Assembly (NCBI RefSeq): GCF_036002945.1
Contig: NZ_CP108529.1
Span: forward strand, 2,108,001 to 2,172,000
Source: Streptomyces sp. NBC_01224
GTDB lineage: Bacteria > Actinomycetota > Actinomycetes > Streptomycetales > Streptomycetaceae
Length of the DNA stretch: 64,000 nt
Reading direction: 5' to 3'
The position numbers were made by a program, and so were the translations under genes. The notes beneath the pieces are model-generated. The model had not been told where the DNA came from. It made no database searches and was given only the letters and a program-made list of their open reading frames with translations. This document shows positions 40,937-49,883 of this stretch, piece by piece (position 1 is the stretch's first letter; each line of letters begins with the position of its first letter).

Positions 40937-41955
40937 CACAGCTCCTCGGCGTAGGCGGCGGAAGCGTTGACCGGGTTGGTCCACGCCTGGTGGGCGGGCA
41001 CGTTAGGCCGCATTCCCGGCCGCGCCAAACCGCCGGAGCGAGCGTTCATCGCCTCGTTGACCATGCTGGTCAGCACGCTCGGGTGCTTCGGGTTCGCCGT
41101 GAAATTCGCCAGCCCGGCTCGGATGTGCACCGGAGCGATGCCCTCGTCCAGGAGCTTCTTGATGATCCGACCGAGGTGCCCGATCACGTCGCTCGGGGGG
41201 CGCTGGTCGCACCCGGCGACGTACTCCCCGACGAGGTCCTTGGCGGAGATGCCGGCTGCGGGCGCTGTGCGCCCCGTAGGGACAAGAGATCCAGGATCCA
41301 AGATCCTAGATCCAGGCGCCGAGCCTTCGGGCAGGCTTCGGGGAAGGTTCGAGGAGTCCTCGGGGAATGCCTCCTGACCTGGGGTTTCCGATCGGGAGCC
41401 GCCAGGGACGTCGACCAGGTGATCGGTGGCTGCCTGCCGGTCGGCCGGGGACACAATCGCGTGCCCGGGAGACGTCGAGGTGGCCTGGGCGGGCAGATCG
41501 AGGGGTCGGGGAGCGTTCGGCGAGGTCTCGGCGAGTCCTCCGGGAGTGGTGGGCGAGCCCTCGGTCTGCTTGGTGCAGTTGCCCTTGCAGGGGCCGCACC
41601 GGCCGGCAGCCTGGTGCTGCGGGCACGATGGCAGGCGGGACTGGCTCGGTTTGTCGATCTTCTGGTGCTCGGACCAGGTCACGATGTGGAGGTAGCGGCG
41701 GCCGTCGCAGCCGGTGTACCGGCAGATCAGGCCGGCGCTCGCGAGCTGGTGGAGATCGTCCTCGACGTGGACCGAGGTGTGCTCGGCGCGCAGGGGCCAC
41801 AGGAGCCCAGCGATGATCGCGGCGTTGTCGCGGTGCCGTCCGTGGTCGTCGGCCTGCGTGAGGAGGCCGAAGAAGGTCCGCTCGGCCTCCACGCTCACTT
41901 CGGCGAGCGACTCGGAGAAGAACGCCTCCGGCTTGATGGTGCGTATCCGGGCCAT
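40936..41955 (-). CDS. phage/plasmid-type replication protein (winged-helix N-terminus)
   Basis: Protein of 339 residues. The start MARIRTIKPEAFFSESL, then VEAERTFFGLLTQADDHGRH and AGLLWPLRAEHTSVHVEDDL, is the pattern of actinobacterial phage/element replication proteins with a winged-helix domain. A Cys/His patch follows (CPQHQAAGRCGPCKGNC), then a long disordered linker, then a helical domain near the end (VGEYVAGCDQRPPSDVIGHL). ATG 41955 is one base after the upstream stop. Likely initiates replication with the DnaC-like loader. Confidence 0.72.
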   Translation of the reverse strand: MARIRTIKPEAFFSESLAEVSVEAERTFFGLLTQADDHGRHRDNAAIIAGLLWPLRAEHTSVHVEDDLHQLASAGLICRYTGCDGRRYLHIVTWSEHQKIDKPSQSRLPSCPQHQAAGRCGPCKGNCTKQTEGSPTTPGGLAETSPNAPRPLDLPAQATSTSPGHAIVSPADRQAATDHLVDVPGGSRSETPGQEAFPEDSSNLPRSLPEGSAPGSRILDPGSLVPTGRTAPAAGISAKDLVGEYVAGCDQRPPSDVIGHLGRIIKKLLDEGIAPVHIRAGLANFTANPKHPSVLTSMVNEAMNARSGGLARPGMRPNVPAHQAWTNPVNASAAYAEEL

Positions 41956-41956
41956 G

Positions 41957-42283
41957 TCAGCGGCTCCGACCGGCGGCGATCAGGTCGCTGCAAGTGAGGG
42001 CGGCGCGCTGGATGTCGAAGGTGTGCGGCCGGGTCCAGTCCGCCTCCGGCCAGACCCGCAGGATCCAGCGGGCGGCGACCGTCGCCGTCGTCCGGCTCAC
42101 CTCCAGGGCCTTCCCGCCCTCGTCCCGGATAGCGGCACGCGGGTGGGGCCACGCCCGGCTCGGGTCGGTGAGGCTGACTCGGATCGTGGCCGCGCCCGGG
42201 ATCATCTCTGCGAGCTGAGCAGCGAGACGGTGCTGTCGTTGGGTATCCGGGCAGGCTGGGTTGACGCTCGGCGTGGCGAGCAT
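41957..42283 (-). CDS. first gene of the replication operon, unknown
   Basis: Protein of 108 residues from ATG 42283, seven bases after CGGAG; the frame runs further upstream but that part is noncoding. LAAQLAEMIPGAATIRVSLT, LEVSRTTATVAARWILRVWP and FDIQRAALTCSDLIAAG suggest a compact alpha-beta protein. It leads the minus-strand operon that runs to the relaxase. Not recognised. Confidence 0.6.
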   Translation of the reverse strand: MLATPSVNPACPDTQRQHRLAAQLAEMIPGAATIRVSLTDPSRAWPHPRAAIRDEGGKALEVSRTTATVAARWILRVWPEADWTRPHTFDIQRAALTCSDLIAAGRSR

Positions 42284-42584
42284 GTGATACTCCGTTGTTC
42301 GTAGGAACGCGGTGCGGCGGTTCTCGTGCAAAAGCCCCGCCGCCCGCGAGATGTGGATCGGTACCCCTCGGGGTGTCGGCCCGGTGCTCGGGAGTTGGTA
42401 GCTCCCGGGCGCCGGTCTCATCCACCCCTGTGCACCCTGCGGTCGTCATGACCCGCGGGTGCTCGTCTCCTTCCCCTCCCGGCTGTTCCGTCGGCCAGTG
42501 ATCTCCGCCTGTGGGCACCAGGACCATAGGGCGACCCTCGGCCCAAGTCCAGCTTCTATAGACCAGCCCCCACCAGCAGTGGAA

Positions 42585-42650
42585 CACTGCAATGGATGTT
42601 TTCGATGGACAACGTACATTGCAGTTACGCCATGCCGTCAACTGCAATGG
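42585..42650. promoter_or_regulatory. triple ACTGCAATG operator
   Basis: Three copies of ACTGCAATGG lie at 42585-42595 (plus), 42617-42626 (minus) and 42640-42650 (plus); the last two form an inverted pair with 13 bases between. They sit in the 440-base divergent gap (42284-42723) between the replication operon and the EspR-like regulator gene, the obvious candidate to bind them. Nothing else in the gap is supported. Confidence 0.6.
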
Positions 42651-42723
42651 CGAGACACTGGACCTGGGTAACCATGATCACCACTGAGGTGGATATGATG
42701 GCCGCAATGACGGAGATCTGGGG

Positions 42724-43170
42724 ATGACCGAATCGCGCGAGCGCACCTTCTCGGAGTTGCTCGACTACCTGTTCCGAGAGGTGCACCCGAAGGGCCGCGG
42801 CCCTTACACCTACGCGGAGGTCTCTCAGGGCATCCGTGACACCTCCGGCGTCACCATCTCCGCGAGCGCCATCCAGCAGCTCCGCACCGGCACCAACTCG
42901 AACCCGAAGATGCAGACCATCCGCGCGTTGGCCGGTTTCTTCGGCGTGAACCCGGGCTATTTCTTCGACGAGGAGGAGGCGGAACGCCAGCGTGCCGAGA
43001 TCCAGTTGGTCGCCGCCATGCGCGACCAGGGGGTGCGCCGGGTCGCTCTGCGCGCGAACGGCCTCAGCGCTTCGAGCCTGAACATGGTGAACACCGTGAT
43101 CGACCAGGCCCGAAGACTGGAAGGAATGCCCGACGAGTCGGAAGCGTCGGGACTGCTCGACGACAAGTAA
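42724..43170 (+). CDS. EspR-like XRE-family regulator
   Basis: DNA-binding protein of 148 residues. It aligns closely in pattern with mycobacterial EspR: HPKGRGPYTYAEVSQGIRD, ISASAIQQLRTGTNSNPKMQ, LAGFFGVNPGYFFDEEEAER, then MRDQGVRRVALRANGLS and a dimerising helix. It is divergent from the replication/mobilisation operon with the triple ACTGCAATG site between, so it likely represses or tunes that operon and itself. Confidence 0.8.
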   Translation: MTESRERTFSELLDYLFREVHPKGRGPYTYAEVSQGIRDTSGVTISASAIQQLRTGTNSNPKMQTIRALAGFFGVNPGYFFDEEEAERQRAEIQLVAAMRDQGVRRVALRANGLSASSLNMVNTVIDQARRLEGMPDESEASGLLDDK

Positions 43171-43212
43171 GGGCTTGGCCGCACACAGAGCAGCGCGTAC
43201 CGCTCCCGTCGA

Positions 43213-44055
43213 TCACGTCTCGACAGGTTCAGAGTCGGTTTCCATCAGCACGATCACCCGGAGGAGGTCGCTGCGCATGGGCCGCAGGGCCATGATCCGC
43301 ACGCCGACTTCTCGGCCCCGATGGTGGGGAAGTCGAAGCCTGCGCAGGTCTCCGTCGGCGTGTTCGACCACCTCGCGGCGGTCCCACATCTGCCGTGCGG
43401 CCGGGGAACTCGTGAGGATGTCGCGCTCCAGCTGTCGCAGCGCTTCGTGGTCCGGATGGCGGGCGCGCTCGTAGCGGATCTGCCCTAGGTAGGAGCGAGC
43501 CCAGTCCTGCTCCCAGTTCACAAGCTGCTCGCGGGCCTCCGGACTGAGAAAGGCCCACCGCATCTGGTTCGCCTGGTGAGCCGCCCACGGAAACCAGTCC
43601 AGCAGCGGCTCGTTGTACCCGATCACGTTCCAGGCGAGGTCCGTCACGAAGGCGGGATCGGGGGCCTGGCCGTCCAGAAAGCGCTGCAGCACCTCGTCCA
43701 TCTCCGCCGCCGCATCGGCCTCCGGAACCGCGGCGACCACCGGCGGATGACCCAGCGCCATCAGGTATAGGGCGTCGCGCTCGGCGCGACTCAGACCCAG
43801 CACCGACGAGAGTCGATCGAGAAAGTCAGCGGAGTACTTGGCTTCCATGCCCCGCTCCAGCGCCCCGTACCAGCGCTCACTCACCCCGGTCAGCCGAGCC
43901 ACGTCACGCTGTGTCAGACCCTTCGCCCTACGGCCCGGAGAGGTCAGCCCGGGGATCTCATCGGGATTCACCCGCCGACGCCACGATTGCAACAGCTCAG
44001 GCAGCGACTCGCCATCACCTTCGCCACCCGCGACCCGCCCGCCCCGCACGCCCAT
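43213..44055 (-). CDS. XRE regulator with MmyB-like ligand-binding domain
   Basis: Protein of 280 residues. The N-terminal helix-turn-helix (RRAKGLTQRDVARLTGVSER, WYGALERGMEAKYSADFLDR) is followed by the MmyB-like domain (VTDLAWNVIGYNEPLLDWFP, MRWAFLSPEAREQLVNWEQD, HPDHEALRQLERDILTSSPA, FRQMWDRREV-type WDRREVVEH), common in Streptomyces regulators of small-molecule responses. Convergent with the EspR-like gene. The start at 44055 may be too far upstream; ATG choices further in exist. Confidence 0.82.
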   Translation of the reverse strand: MGVRGGRVAGGEGDGESLPELLQSWRRRVNPDEIPGLTSPGRRAKGLTQRDVARLTGVSERWYGALERGMEAKYSADFLDRLSSVLGLSRAERDALYLMALGHPPVVAAVPEADAAAEMDEVLQRFLDGQAPDPAFVTDLAWNVIGYNEPLLDWFPWAAHQANQMRWAFLSPEAREQLVNWEQDWARSYLGQIRYERARHPDHEALRQLERDILTSSPAARQMWDRREVVEHADGDLRRLRLPHHRGREVGVRIMALRPMRSDLLRVIVLMETDSEPVET

Positions 44056-44399
44056 AAGGGCGAGCCTAGGATGCGCTCACTGGGTGACATGCGCCATAGA
44101 GCGCCCAACCTCCCATCCGGTCGATCATGGTTCAGTCATTCAGCGTAGTCAGACATAACGGATAATCAAGTAATCAACTACTCAGAGTGCGAACCGCCTC
44201 GCGCCCGAATCACCGGCCCCCTACGTTTCCGGCCAACGGCGAGGAGGGGGTGACCGGGAAGGCTCACCCCCTCCGCCAGTCACCATGCGTAATCGGAACT
44301 GCCACTTCCAGGAAGCGTGAGTTCCTGCGTTCTCTTGGCATCCTCGGGGCTTCCGTCCACCCACAAGTTGACGCCCCGCCGAGGCCGAAGGGGAGCACC
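44056..44399. promoter_or_regulatory. AT-rich divergent control region
   Basis: A 344-base gap. Bases 44130-44186 are strikingly AT-rich for this DNA (ACATAACGGATAATCAAGTA and neighbours), with the small dyad AGTAATCAACTACT. It must contain promoters for the MmyB-like regulator and for the ImmA/IrrE gene. No gene is supported here. Confidence 0.45.
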
Positions 44400-44942
44400 G
44401 TGTCCTTGCCAGAAGTCGACACGCGTCGACTGCGCGCATCGTGCGAAGAGCAGATCAACCTCCTACGTCTGCCGCACCGATTCACCACCCGCCAGTTGAG
44501 CGAGGCCATAGCCGAGCTTCGCGGGAAGCCCATCGTCCTGCAGCCGCTGAGCACGCTCGGCGCGATCGATGCGCCGTGCGGAATGAGAATCGAGACCCCG
44601 GACGCCGATCTCCTCTTCTACGAGGAGGGCACGTCCGTCCACCACCAGCGGCACATCCTCACGCACGAGCTGTGCCACGTGTACTGCGACCATCCGGGAA
44701 GCCTGGAGGTCAACGCGGACACGGCCCGCTCCCTGGGAGTCAACCCGACGCTGGTGATGCGTATGTCCGGGCGGACGAGTTACTCGACTGCTGACGAGCG
44801 CGAGGCGGAGATGATGGCGACGGTCGTCCGCCAACGCATCTACCGCGAACGCGAGGCCCCTTCGCACCGCCCCGAGAGGGGCCCGGACAGCTGGGAAGCC
44901 CTCTTCACCCAGCCCATCAGGAGAGGCGGCTTCCGCGCATGA
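44400..44942 (+). CDS. ImmA/IrrE-family metallopeptidase
   Basis: Zinc peptidase of 180 residues from GTG 44400 after GGGGAG. The HExxH motif is LTHELCHVYCDH at about 84-95, with helices before it (EQINLLRLPHRFTTRQLSEA) and a downstream Glu helix (ADEREAEMMATVVRQRIYRE) giving the third ligand. ImmA/IrrE proteases usually cleave a partner XRE repressor; the MmyB-like regulator upstream is the nearest candidate. Its stop overlaps the next ATG (ATGA). The frame upstream of 44400 looks noncoding. Confidence 0.8.
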   Translation: MSLPEVDTRRLRASCEEQINLLRLPHRFTTRQLSEAIAELRGKPIVLQPLSTLGAIDAPCGMRIETPDADLLFYEEGTSVHHQRHILTHELCHVYCDHPGSLEVNADTARSLGVNPTLVMRMSGRTSYSTADEREAEMMATVVRQRIYREREAPSHRPERGPDSWEALFTQPIRRGGFRA

Positions 44943-46105
44943 CGAATGCTGTCTTCCTAGGGATGGCGTTGCTGCTCGCGTCGATAGCCGGCTACTGGGT
45001 GCTCGGACGCGGAAGGCCCCGCCCGACCGGTACGTCGGCCATGGGCGCGCTTCTCGGCTCCTTCGCCATGGCCTTCGCCTCCTATGCGCCGCTGTTCAGA
45101 AACGTCGCGGAGTCGATCGTGCCGCACGTCGGCCGACTGCTGAGTAACTGCGCTTCTCTGGGTGCCGCCACAGCGGTCCTGGCCGTTTCCTTCCTGCTCA
45201 ACCTCGAACCCTACGAGGCGCGGCGGCGCATCAGGGTCCGCCTCGCCCTGCTCACCGCGTCGGTCGTCATTATGACCGCGCTGTTCGTCTACGAGCAGCT
45301 GACAGCTCGTTCTCCGCAGGTCTACGCGCTCTACCTACTCCCCTACATTTCCTTCCTGGGGTTCTCCGTAGTCGACTTCCTGATGCAGGCCGTACGCCAG
45401 TCGAAGGCGGCTCGGCGCGACAGCATCCGGGGCGGTTTGCGGGTGGCCGCGGCAGGCTGCGTGTTCGCTCTCGTCTACGTCGTCTACAAGCTGACACGCG
45501 TCGTCGGCCTCGGTCTGGGACTGGGCGACGAAACGCACGCGCAGTGCTCATCGCTCGTGACCTCGACGTGCGCCTTCAGCGTCACCTCGCCGGCGCTCGC
45601 CGTCCTGCTGATCTGTCTCGGCCTCACGTGGCCTGCTGTCCTCTACCCGATCAACCAAGCCCGCCGTCGTCGCTGGGAAACCCGGTCCTTCGAGACGCTC
45701 CGCCCCCTCTGGCAGGACCTGTCAACCGCGATGCCGCAGATCGTCCTGTCGCCGGCCGAGGACGTCGAAGGCATCTCCGACGACTCCGACTTCCGACTGC
45801 AGCGGCGCGTCATCGAGATCAGCGACGGCATCCTCGCCCTCCGGCCGTACCGGTCGCGCAGGGTGCAGGAGAGCGCGGCGTCGAACTTCCACACCGCTAC
45901 CGAGCAGGGCGCCGCCGCTGTGGAGGCGGCTGTGGTTCGAGCTGCACTGGCAGACTCGAAGGCTGGCCGGTACGCGGACGAAGTCGCACCTCCGTCGGTA
46001 GACGCCGCCGCCCGCGAGGATCTTCGGGCCGACACACAGTGGCTCCTCCTGGTGGCCGACGCCTACGCCCACGTCGGGCGTGTCGGCGTCGACGGCCGGC
46101 CATGA
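44939..46105 (+). CDS. MAB_1171c-like multi-pass membrane protein
   Basis: Protein of 388 residues. Seven or so hydrophobic helices occupy residues ~1-240 (VFLGMALLLASIAGYWVLG, LGAATAVLAVSFLLNL, ALLTASVVIMTALFVYEQL, FALVYVVYKLTRVVGLG, SPALAVLLICLGLTWPAVL), then a cytoplasmic domain (LWQDLSTAMPQIVL, RLQRRVIEISDGILALRPYR). This layout and the pairing with ImmA/IrrE matches the MAB_1171c family (DUF6545-type tail). Coupled to the protease by a four-base overlap. Transport or signalling role not known. Confidence 0.75.
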   Translation: MTNAVFLGMALLLASIAGYWVLGRGRPRPTGTSAMGALLGSFAMAFASYAPLFRNVAESIVPHVGRLLSNCASLGAATAVLAVSFLLNLEPYEARRRIRVRLALLTASVVIMTALFVYEQLTARSPQVYALYLLPYISFLGFSVVDFLMQAVRQSKAARRDSIRGGLRVAAAGCVFALVYVVYKLTRVVGLGLGLGDETHAQCSSLVTSTCAFSVTSPALAVLLICLGLTWPAVLYPINQARRRRWETRSFETLRPLWQDLSTAMPQIVLSPAEDVEGISDDSDFRLQRRVIEISDGILALRPYRSRRVQESAASNFHTATEQGAAAVEAAVVRAALADSKAGRYADEVAPPSVDAAAREDLRADTQWLLLVADAYAHVGRVGVDGRP

Positions 46106-46124
46106 ACGATTGGAACCTGAAGAC

Positions 46125-47303
46125 ATGACCGACCCGACTCAGGACCCCCGCTATCTCCAAGACCCCTACCCCACTTACGCGGCCATGCGCTCGGCATGCC
46201 CCGTACAAGCCGTAGCCGGCGGATCCGGCGGGCGCCTCAGCTACCTGGTCACCGGATACGCCGAAGCCCGGGAAGCACTCGCCGACGCCCGGCTCTCGAA
46301 GGACACCGCCGCGTTCTTCGCGGGCAAGGAATCAAAGGGGCGCCTCCACCCCGCGGTGGCGCACAACATGCTGTCGAGCGACCCGCCCGAGCACACCCGG
46401 CTGCGCAAGCTGGTCACCAAGGCGTTCACGACCGGGGCGGTCGCGGAACTGCGCCCGTTCATCGCCAGGGTCACCGACGACCTGCTGGACCAGTGGCCTG
46501 TCGGTGAGCCCTTCGACTTCGTGACCGGCTTGGCCGTCCCGCTACCCGTCATCGTGATTTGCGAACTGCTCGGAGTACCGGACGAAGACCGGCCCGACAT
46601 CCAGCGCTGGTCCGGCGAACTGTTCGCGGCCGGACAGCCAGAGGTCATCGACGCGGCCTCGCACTCCCTGGCCGACTACATGACAGACCTCATCGCCGCC
46701 AAGCGCCGACACCCCGCCAAATCGCTCCTCGACCGCCTGATCTCGGCCCGCGACGGCCACGACCGGCTCAGTGAGGAGGAACTGGTCTCCCTCGCGGTGC
46801 TCCTACTCGTGGCCGGCCACGAGACCACCACCAGCTTCCTCGGCAACGCGACCCTCTCCCTGCTCCAGCACCCGGCCGAACTCGACCGCCTCCGCCAAAA
46901 CCCGGACGACATCCCTACGGTGCTGGACGAGCTGCTTCGATTCGACTCCCCCGTCAGCACGGCCACCTTCCGGTACACCACGGAGGCCATCACGCTCGGC
47001 GGCACCGACATCCCGACAGGCGCACCGGTCCTGGTCGCCCTCGGAGCCGCCAACCGCGACCCGGAACGGTTCCCGTCACCGGACCAGCTCGATGCGAACC
47101 GGGACGCTGCCGGCCACCTCGCCTTCGGGCACGGTATCCACCGCTGCGTCGGCGCTCCCCTGGCCAAGGCAGAGGCCGAAATCGCGCTGCGCGCGGTACT
47201 GACACGGTTCCCGGGCCTCCGGCTCGCCGTACCGCCCGACCAGCTTCAGTGGCGGCACGCCCGTCTTGTACGCGGTCTGGCCTCGCTTCCCGTCCTGAAA
47301 TAG
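46125..47303 (+). CDS. cytochrome P450
   Basis: Haem mono-oxygenase of 392 residues, start ATG 46125 after GGAACC. The conserved I-helix AGHETT is near 231, ExxR in DELLRF near 273, and the haem loop FGHGIHRCVGAPLAKAE near 335-350 with its cysteine ligand. The B-helix C-helix region has DPPEHTRLRKLVTKAFT. Typical soluble class I bacterial P450; it needs ferredoxin partners not seen here. It follows the membrane-protein gene closely, as in other Streptomyces copies of this cassette. Substrate unknown. Confidence 0.9.
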   Translation: MTDPTQDPRYLQDPYPTYAAMRSACPVQAVAGGSGGRLSYLVTGYAEAREALADARLSKDTAAFFAGKESKGRLHPAVAHNMLSSDPPEHTRLRKLVTKAFTTGAVAELRPFIARVTDDLLDQWPVGEPFDFVTGLAVPLPVIVICELLGVPDEDRPDIQRWSGELFAAGQPEVIDAASHSLADYMTDLIAAKRRHPAKSLLDRLISARDGHDRLSEEELVSLAVLLLVAGHETTTSFLGNATLSLLQHPAELDRLRQNPDDIPTVLDELLRFDSPVSTATFRYTTEAITLGGTDIPTGAPVLVALGAANRDPERFPSPDQLDANRDAAGHLAFGHGIHRCVGAPLAKAEAEIALRAVLTRFPGLRLAVPPDQLQWRHARLVRGLASLPVLK

Positions 47304-47337
47304 GACGTTTCTTCTGGATCGCTCCCGCAGGGGCTGG

Positions 47338-47871
47338 ATGTCAGTGCGGCGTGTGAGAGTGCTGGGCATGACGATGCCGGAGGGCCCTGCGCGAGTGCTG
47401 CCTGAGATTGGACGAGACTTGTTCGACGTTCTCGTCATCAGGACCGACTTCAGCGACGACGAGTCGTGGAATGCGGTGGTTGGGGAGTTGCACCGCCCGT
47501 GGGGGCCAGGCGGTGAGATTGCCGCAACAGTGCAGTTGGTAGAAGCGCCCGCTTGGTCAGGAGCCACGCCCGACGAGGTTCTTGCCGCCGTGGTGGATGG
47601 GGACCTGATTGTCGTCTTCCTCGCTGACCGCGACACGATGAAGTCGCCGGCGCGGGCGTTGCTGGCTCTGTCGACACTCTGGGAGGACGTGAGTGGCCTC
47701 GACCCCGTCTATTACCAGGAACTCATCGAGTCGCCGGAGCCCCGTGAGTTTCGAGCCGTGCCCGCCGCGGTACACGGCGTCCAGGCGGACCTGGCGCTCG
47801 GCAACGTGGACTTCGCAGAGTACGCTGCGGCTGCTTCCGCAGAGCCTGATCAGGTACTGCGGCCCATCTGA
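47338..47871 (+). CDS. DUF6924-like protein
   Basis: Protein of 177 residues from ATG 47338 after AGGGG. LFDVLVIRTDFSDDESWNAV, VVDGDLIVVFLADRDTMKSP and FRAVPAAVHGVQADLALGNV then DFAEYAAAA match the DUF6924 pattern (RTDFSD...N-x-DF-x-E-x-A) from Streptomyces. Convergent with the P-loop gene; a hairpin lies between. Function unknown. Confidence 0.68.
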   Translation: MSVRRVRVLGMTMPEGPARVLPEIGRDLFDVLVIRTDFSDDESWNAVVGELHRPWGPGGEIAATVQLVEAPAWSGATPDEVLAAVVDGDLIVVFLADRDTMKSPARALLALSTLWEDVSGLDPVYYQELIESPEPREFRAVPAAVHGVQADLALGNVDFAEYAAAASAEPDQVLRPI

Positions 47872-47936
47872 GCGCAACAGCGGTCGGCCGCTTCCTCGAC
47901 AGAGGAACGGGTTGGGCTCGTTCATCCCGCACCCCC

Positions 47937-47960
47937 CTGACCGGGGCGCGAGCCGGTCAG
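47937..47960. terminator. shared hairpin between convergent genes
   Basis: Perfect 8-bp stem CTGACCGG / CCGGTCAG with an 8-base loop, ending inside the minus-strand stop. It can act for both convergent genes (47871 and 47957). Confidence 0.5.
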
Positions 47961-48466
47961 GACTGCTCGGCGGCCACCTTCCGCAGCCAGCGGAGCGTCT
48001 GGCGCCGGTTGGCCAGCAGCACCACGTTGGCGCCGGCGCCGAACTCCTCGATCTTCGCCATCACGCGGGGTCGCATCTTGCGCCGGTACGTGGCGACGTA
48101 CTTGATCACGCCCCAGTGGATGCGGTTGTGCACTCCGTTGCCCTTGTGCCCGGCCCCGTGCCGGAGCTGCCGGGAGAAGATCCCGTACAGGGCCGCCACG
48201 GTCGACACGTCCATCAGGACCACCGTGTCGCAGGCTTCGAGCCGTACCTGCAGCGTCGAGTTGTAGTTGCCGTCGATCACCCACCGCGGCTGCGAGACCA
48301 GCTCGCGCTGCACGTCGGTGAACTTGTCCCTGGGCAACGCGTTCCACTCGTCGTCGTAGAACGCGGCGTCCAGGTGCGTCACCGGGGCGTCGAGGATCCT
48401 GCCCAGCTCGCGGGCCACGTGGGACTTGCCACTACCTCCGCAGCCGACGATGGCGACCTTCCTCAT
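47957..48466 (-). CDS. P-loop kinase-like topology-modulation protein
   Basis: Nucleotide-binding protein of 169 residues from ATG 48466. MRKVAIVGCGGSGKSHVARE is a textbook Walker A; RWVIDGNYNSTLQVRLEACD and TVVLMDVSTVAALYGIFSRQ supply Walker B, and RQTLRWLRKVAAEQ ends the fold. This is the adenylate-kinase-like 'topology modulation' family. The long frame upstream is noncoding. The 196-base gap 48467-48662 before the next gene is promoter space. Confidence 0.72.
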   Translation of the reverse strand: MRKVAIVGCGGSGKSHVARELGRILDAPVTHLDAAFYDDEWNALPRDKFTDVQRELVSQPRWVIDGNYNSTLQVRLEACDTVVLMDVSTVAALYGIFSRQLRHGAGHKGNGVHNRIHWGVIKYVATYRRKMRPRVMAKIEEFGAGANVVLLANRRQTLRWLRKVAAEQS

Positions 48467-48662
48467 GGTGCTCCAGCGTAGAAAGGTTGTGGTGATCGGC
48501 GAGCCAACTCGCGGGCCGTGGTGTGTTTGGCCTTTCTCCTGCCTGTTCAGTTCGGCGCTCATAGAGCCCTCTACCGACGATGAGCGTTGCCACACGCCCC
48601 TGGCTCCCCTGGTGCTCGACGCCGTGCAGGGTGGGCTGCTCTGGCTGCCCAAGCGCTACACC

Positions 48663-49793
48663 TCAAACCTGTGCACCAGTCCCTTCCTGCTGAGGGTGGG
48701 ATCGCCCGACGCTGGCACGGATCACCTCGTCGCTGCCCCGCAGCGCCTCTGTCATCCTTGCGACCCAGAGCTCGGGGAGGCTGCCCCTCCCCAGCGCGCA
48801 TGCACGGACGAGCTGTCGGGCCGCCTCGACCTGGCGCGGCTCGGCGAGGCTGGTGAACCGGTGGTCAGCCAGGCACTCGCGGGCGGCATAGCCGTCGGTC
48901 GCCACGACGGCCCGGCGGTGGAGCTCTGCAACCATCCGGTGCGCTTCGTCTTCCTGGTGCGGCTCCAGCAGGTCCAGAATCGTCAGGCCGAGGCGCGTGT
49001 CGAAGACGGTCATGCCCTGGTCGGGTTGGTGCTCGACGTAGTCCTCGACCAGCGTGCCGAGGAGGGGTAAGGCCGGGCCGCGAAGGGCCTTTTTGCACAT
49101 CACGTCGAGGCAGCCGGTGACGGCGTTCTCCCAGCGTTCTCCGGGTGTGGTCATGGTGATGAGCGCTGCGGCGTCGGTGGGGGTGTGGCTGAGTGCGGCC
49201 AGGAAGGCGACCTGGCGGCCGTCCAGCATGCGCTGCCCGATGCCCCGGTGTTCCTCGATGTGGGCCAGCGCCTCCGCCCAGCGGCCGGCCGTGGTCAGGG
49301 TGCGGGTGCCGTCGGCCAGGACTACCTTCCACAGCCAGGTGCGCACCTCGTGGCGGTCGGTGTCGGTGAGGGTGAGGTCGGCCGGGACGTGGACTCCCTC
49401 GAACTGAGCGCTGGTGCCGTTGGTGACGGCGTCGAAGAGGTGCAGCAGACGGTGACGCCCGTCGTCGGCGGCGCCCGCGCGGATCTGGAGGCGGGCGAGG
49501 TTCACCACGGGTTCGAGGGCGCGGATCGCGGTCATGCCGGGCAGGGGGGTGGCGTGGAGGTAGGCGGCGGCGTGCTGGTGGCACATCTTCCGCGCGAGGT
49601 CGGGCAGCCCGAGGTCGGAGGCGATGAGGGCGGCCTGGTTGTAGACGGCCGAGGCGAGGCCCTGGTCAGCCTTTGCGGCTGCGGCGTCGGCGAGTTCGGC
49701 CAAGCCGTGCACGCGCCGGGGCAGGGGCAGGCACGCGGGTCGGAATCGGTAGATGAGCGGAAAGCGCTGGGCTATGGGTCCGTTCAGGTCCAT
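48663..49793 (-). CDS. TPR-like helical protein of the lanthipeptide cluster
   Basis: Protein of 376 residues, almost all helical, with repeat-like pairs such as HGLAELADAAAAKADQGLAS, LARKMCHQHAAAYLHATPLP, RLQIRAGAADDGRHRLLHLF and WAEALAHIEEHRGIGQRMLD, as in TPR/transcription-regulator helical domains. It is the last gene of the FxLD cluster, 90 bases after the methyltransferase. It may be a cluster regulator or chaperone; unrecognised. Confidence 0.6.
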   Translation of the reverse strand: MDLNGPIAQRFPLIYRFRPACLPLPRRVHGLAELADAAAAKADQGLASAVYNQAALIASDLGLPDLARKMCHQHAAAYLHATPLPGMTAIRALEPVVNLARLQIRAGAADDGRHRLLHLFDAVTNGTSAQFEGVHVPADLTLTDTDRHEVRTWLWKVVLADGTRTLTTAGRWAEALAHIEEHRGIGQRMLDGRQVAFLAALSHTPTDAAALITMTTPGERWENAVTGCLDVMCKKALRGPALPLLGTLVEDYVEHQPDQGMTVFDTRLGLTILDLLEPHQEDEAHRMVAELHRRAVVATDGYAARECLADHRFTSLAEPRQVEAARQLVRACALGRGSLPELWVARMTEALRGSDEVIRASVGRSHPQQEGTGAQV

Positions 49794-49883
49794 GAGGTCC
49801 CCCGGGGATGAAGACGACGAGGAGCGGGGAAGGGCCGCGTGGTGCCCGCCGGCCGGTCGGCGGGCACCACGCAGGCGGATCAG

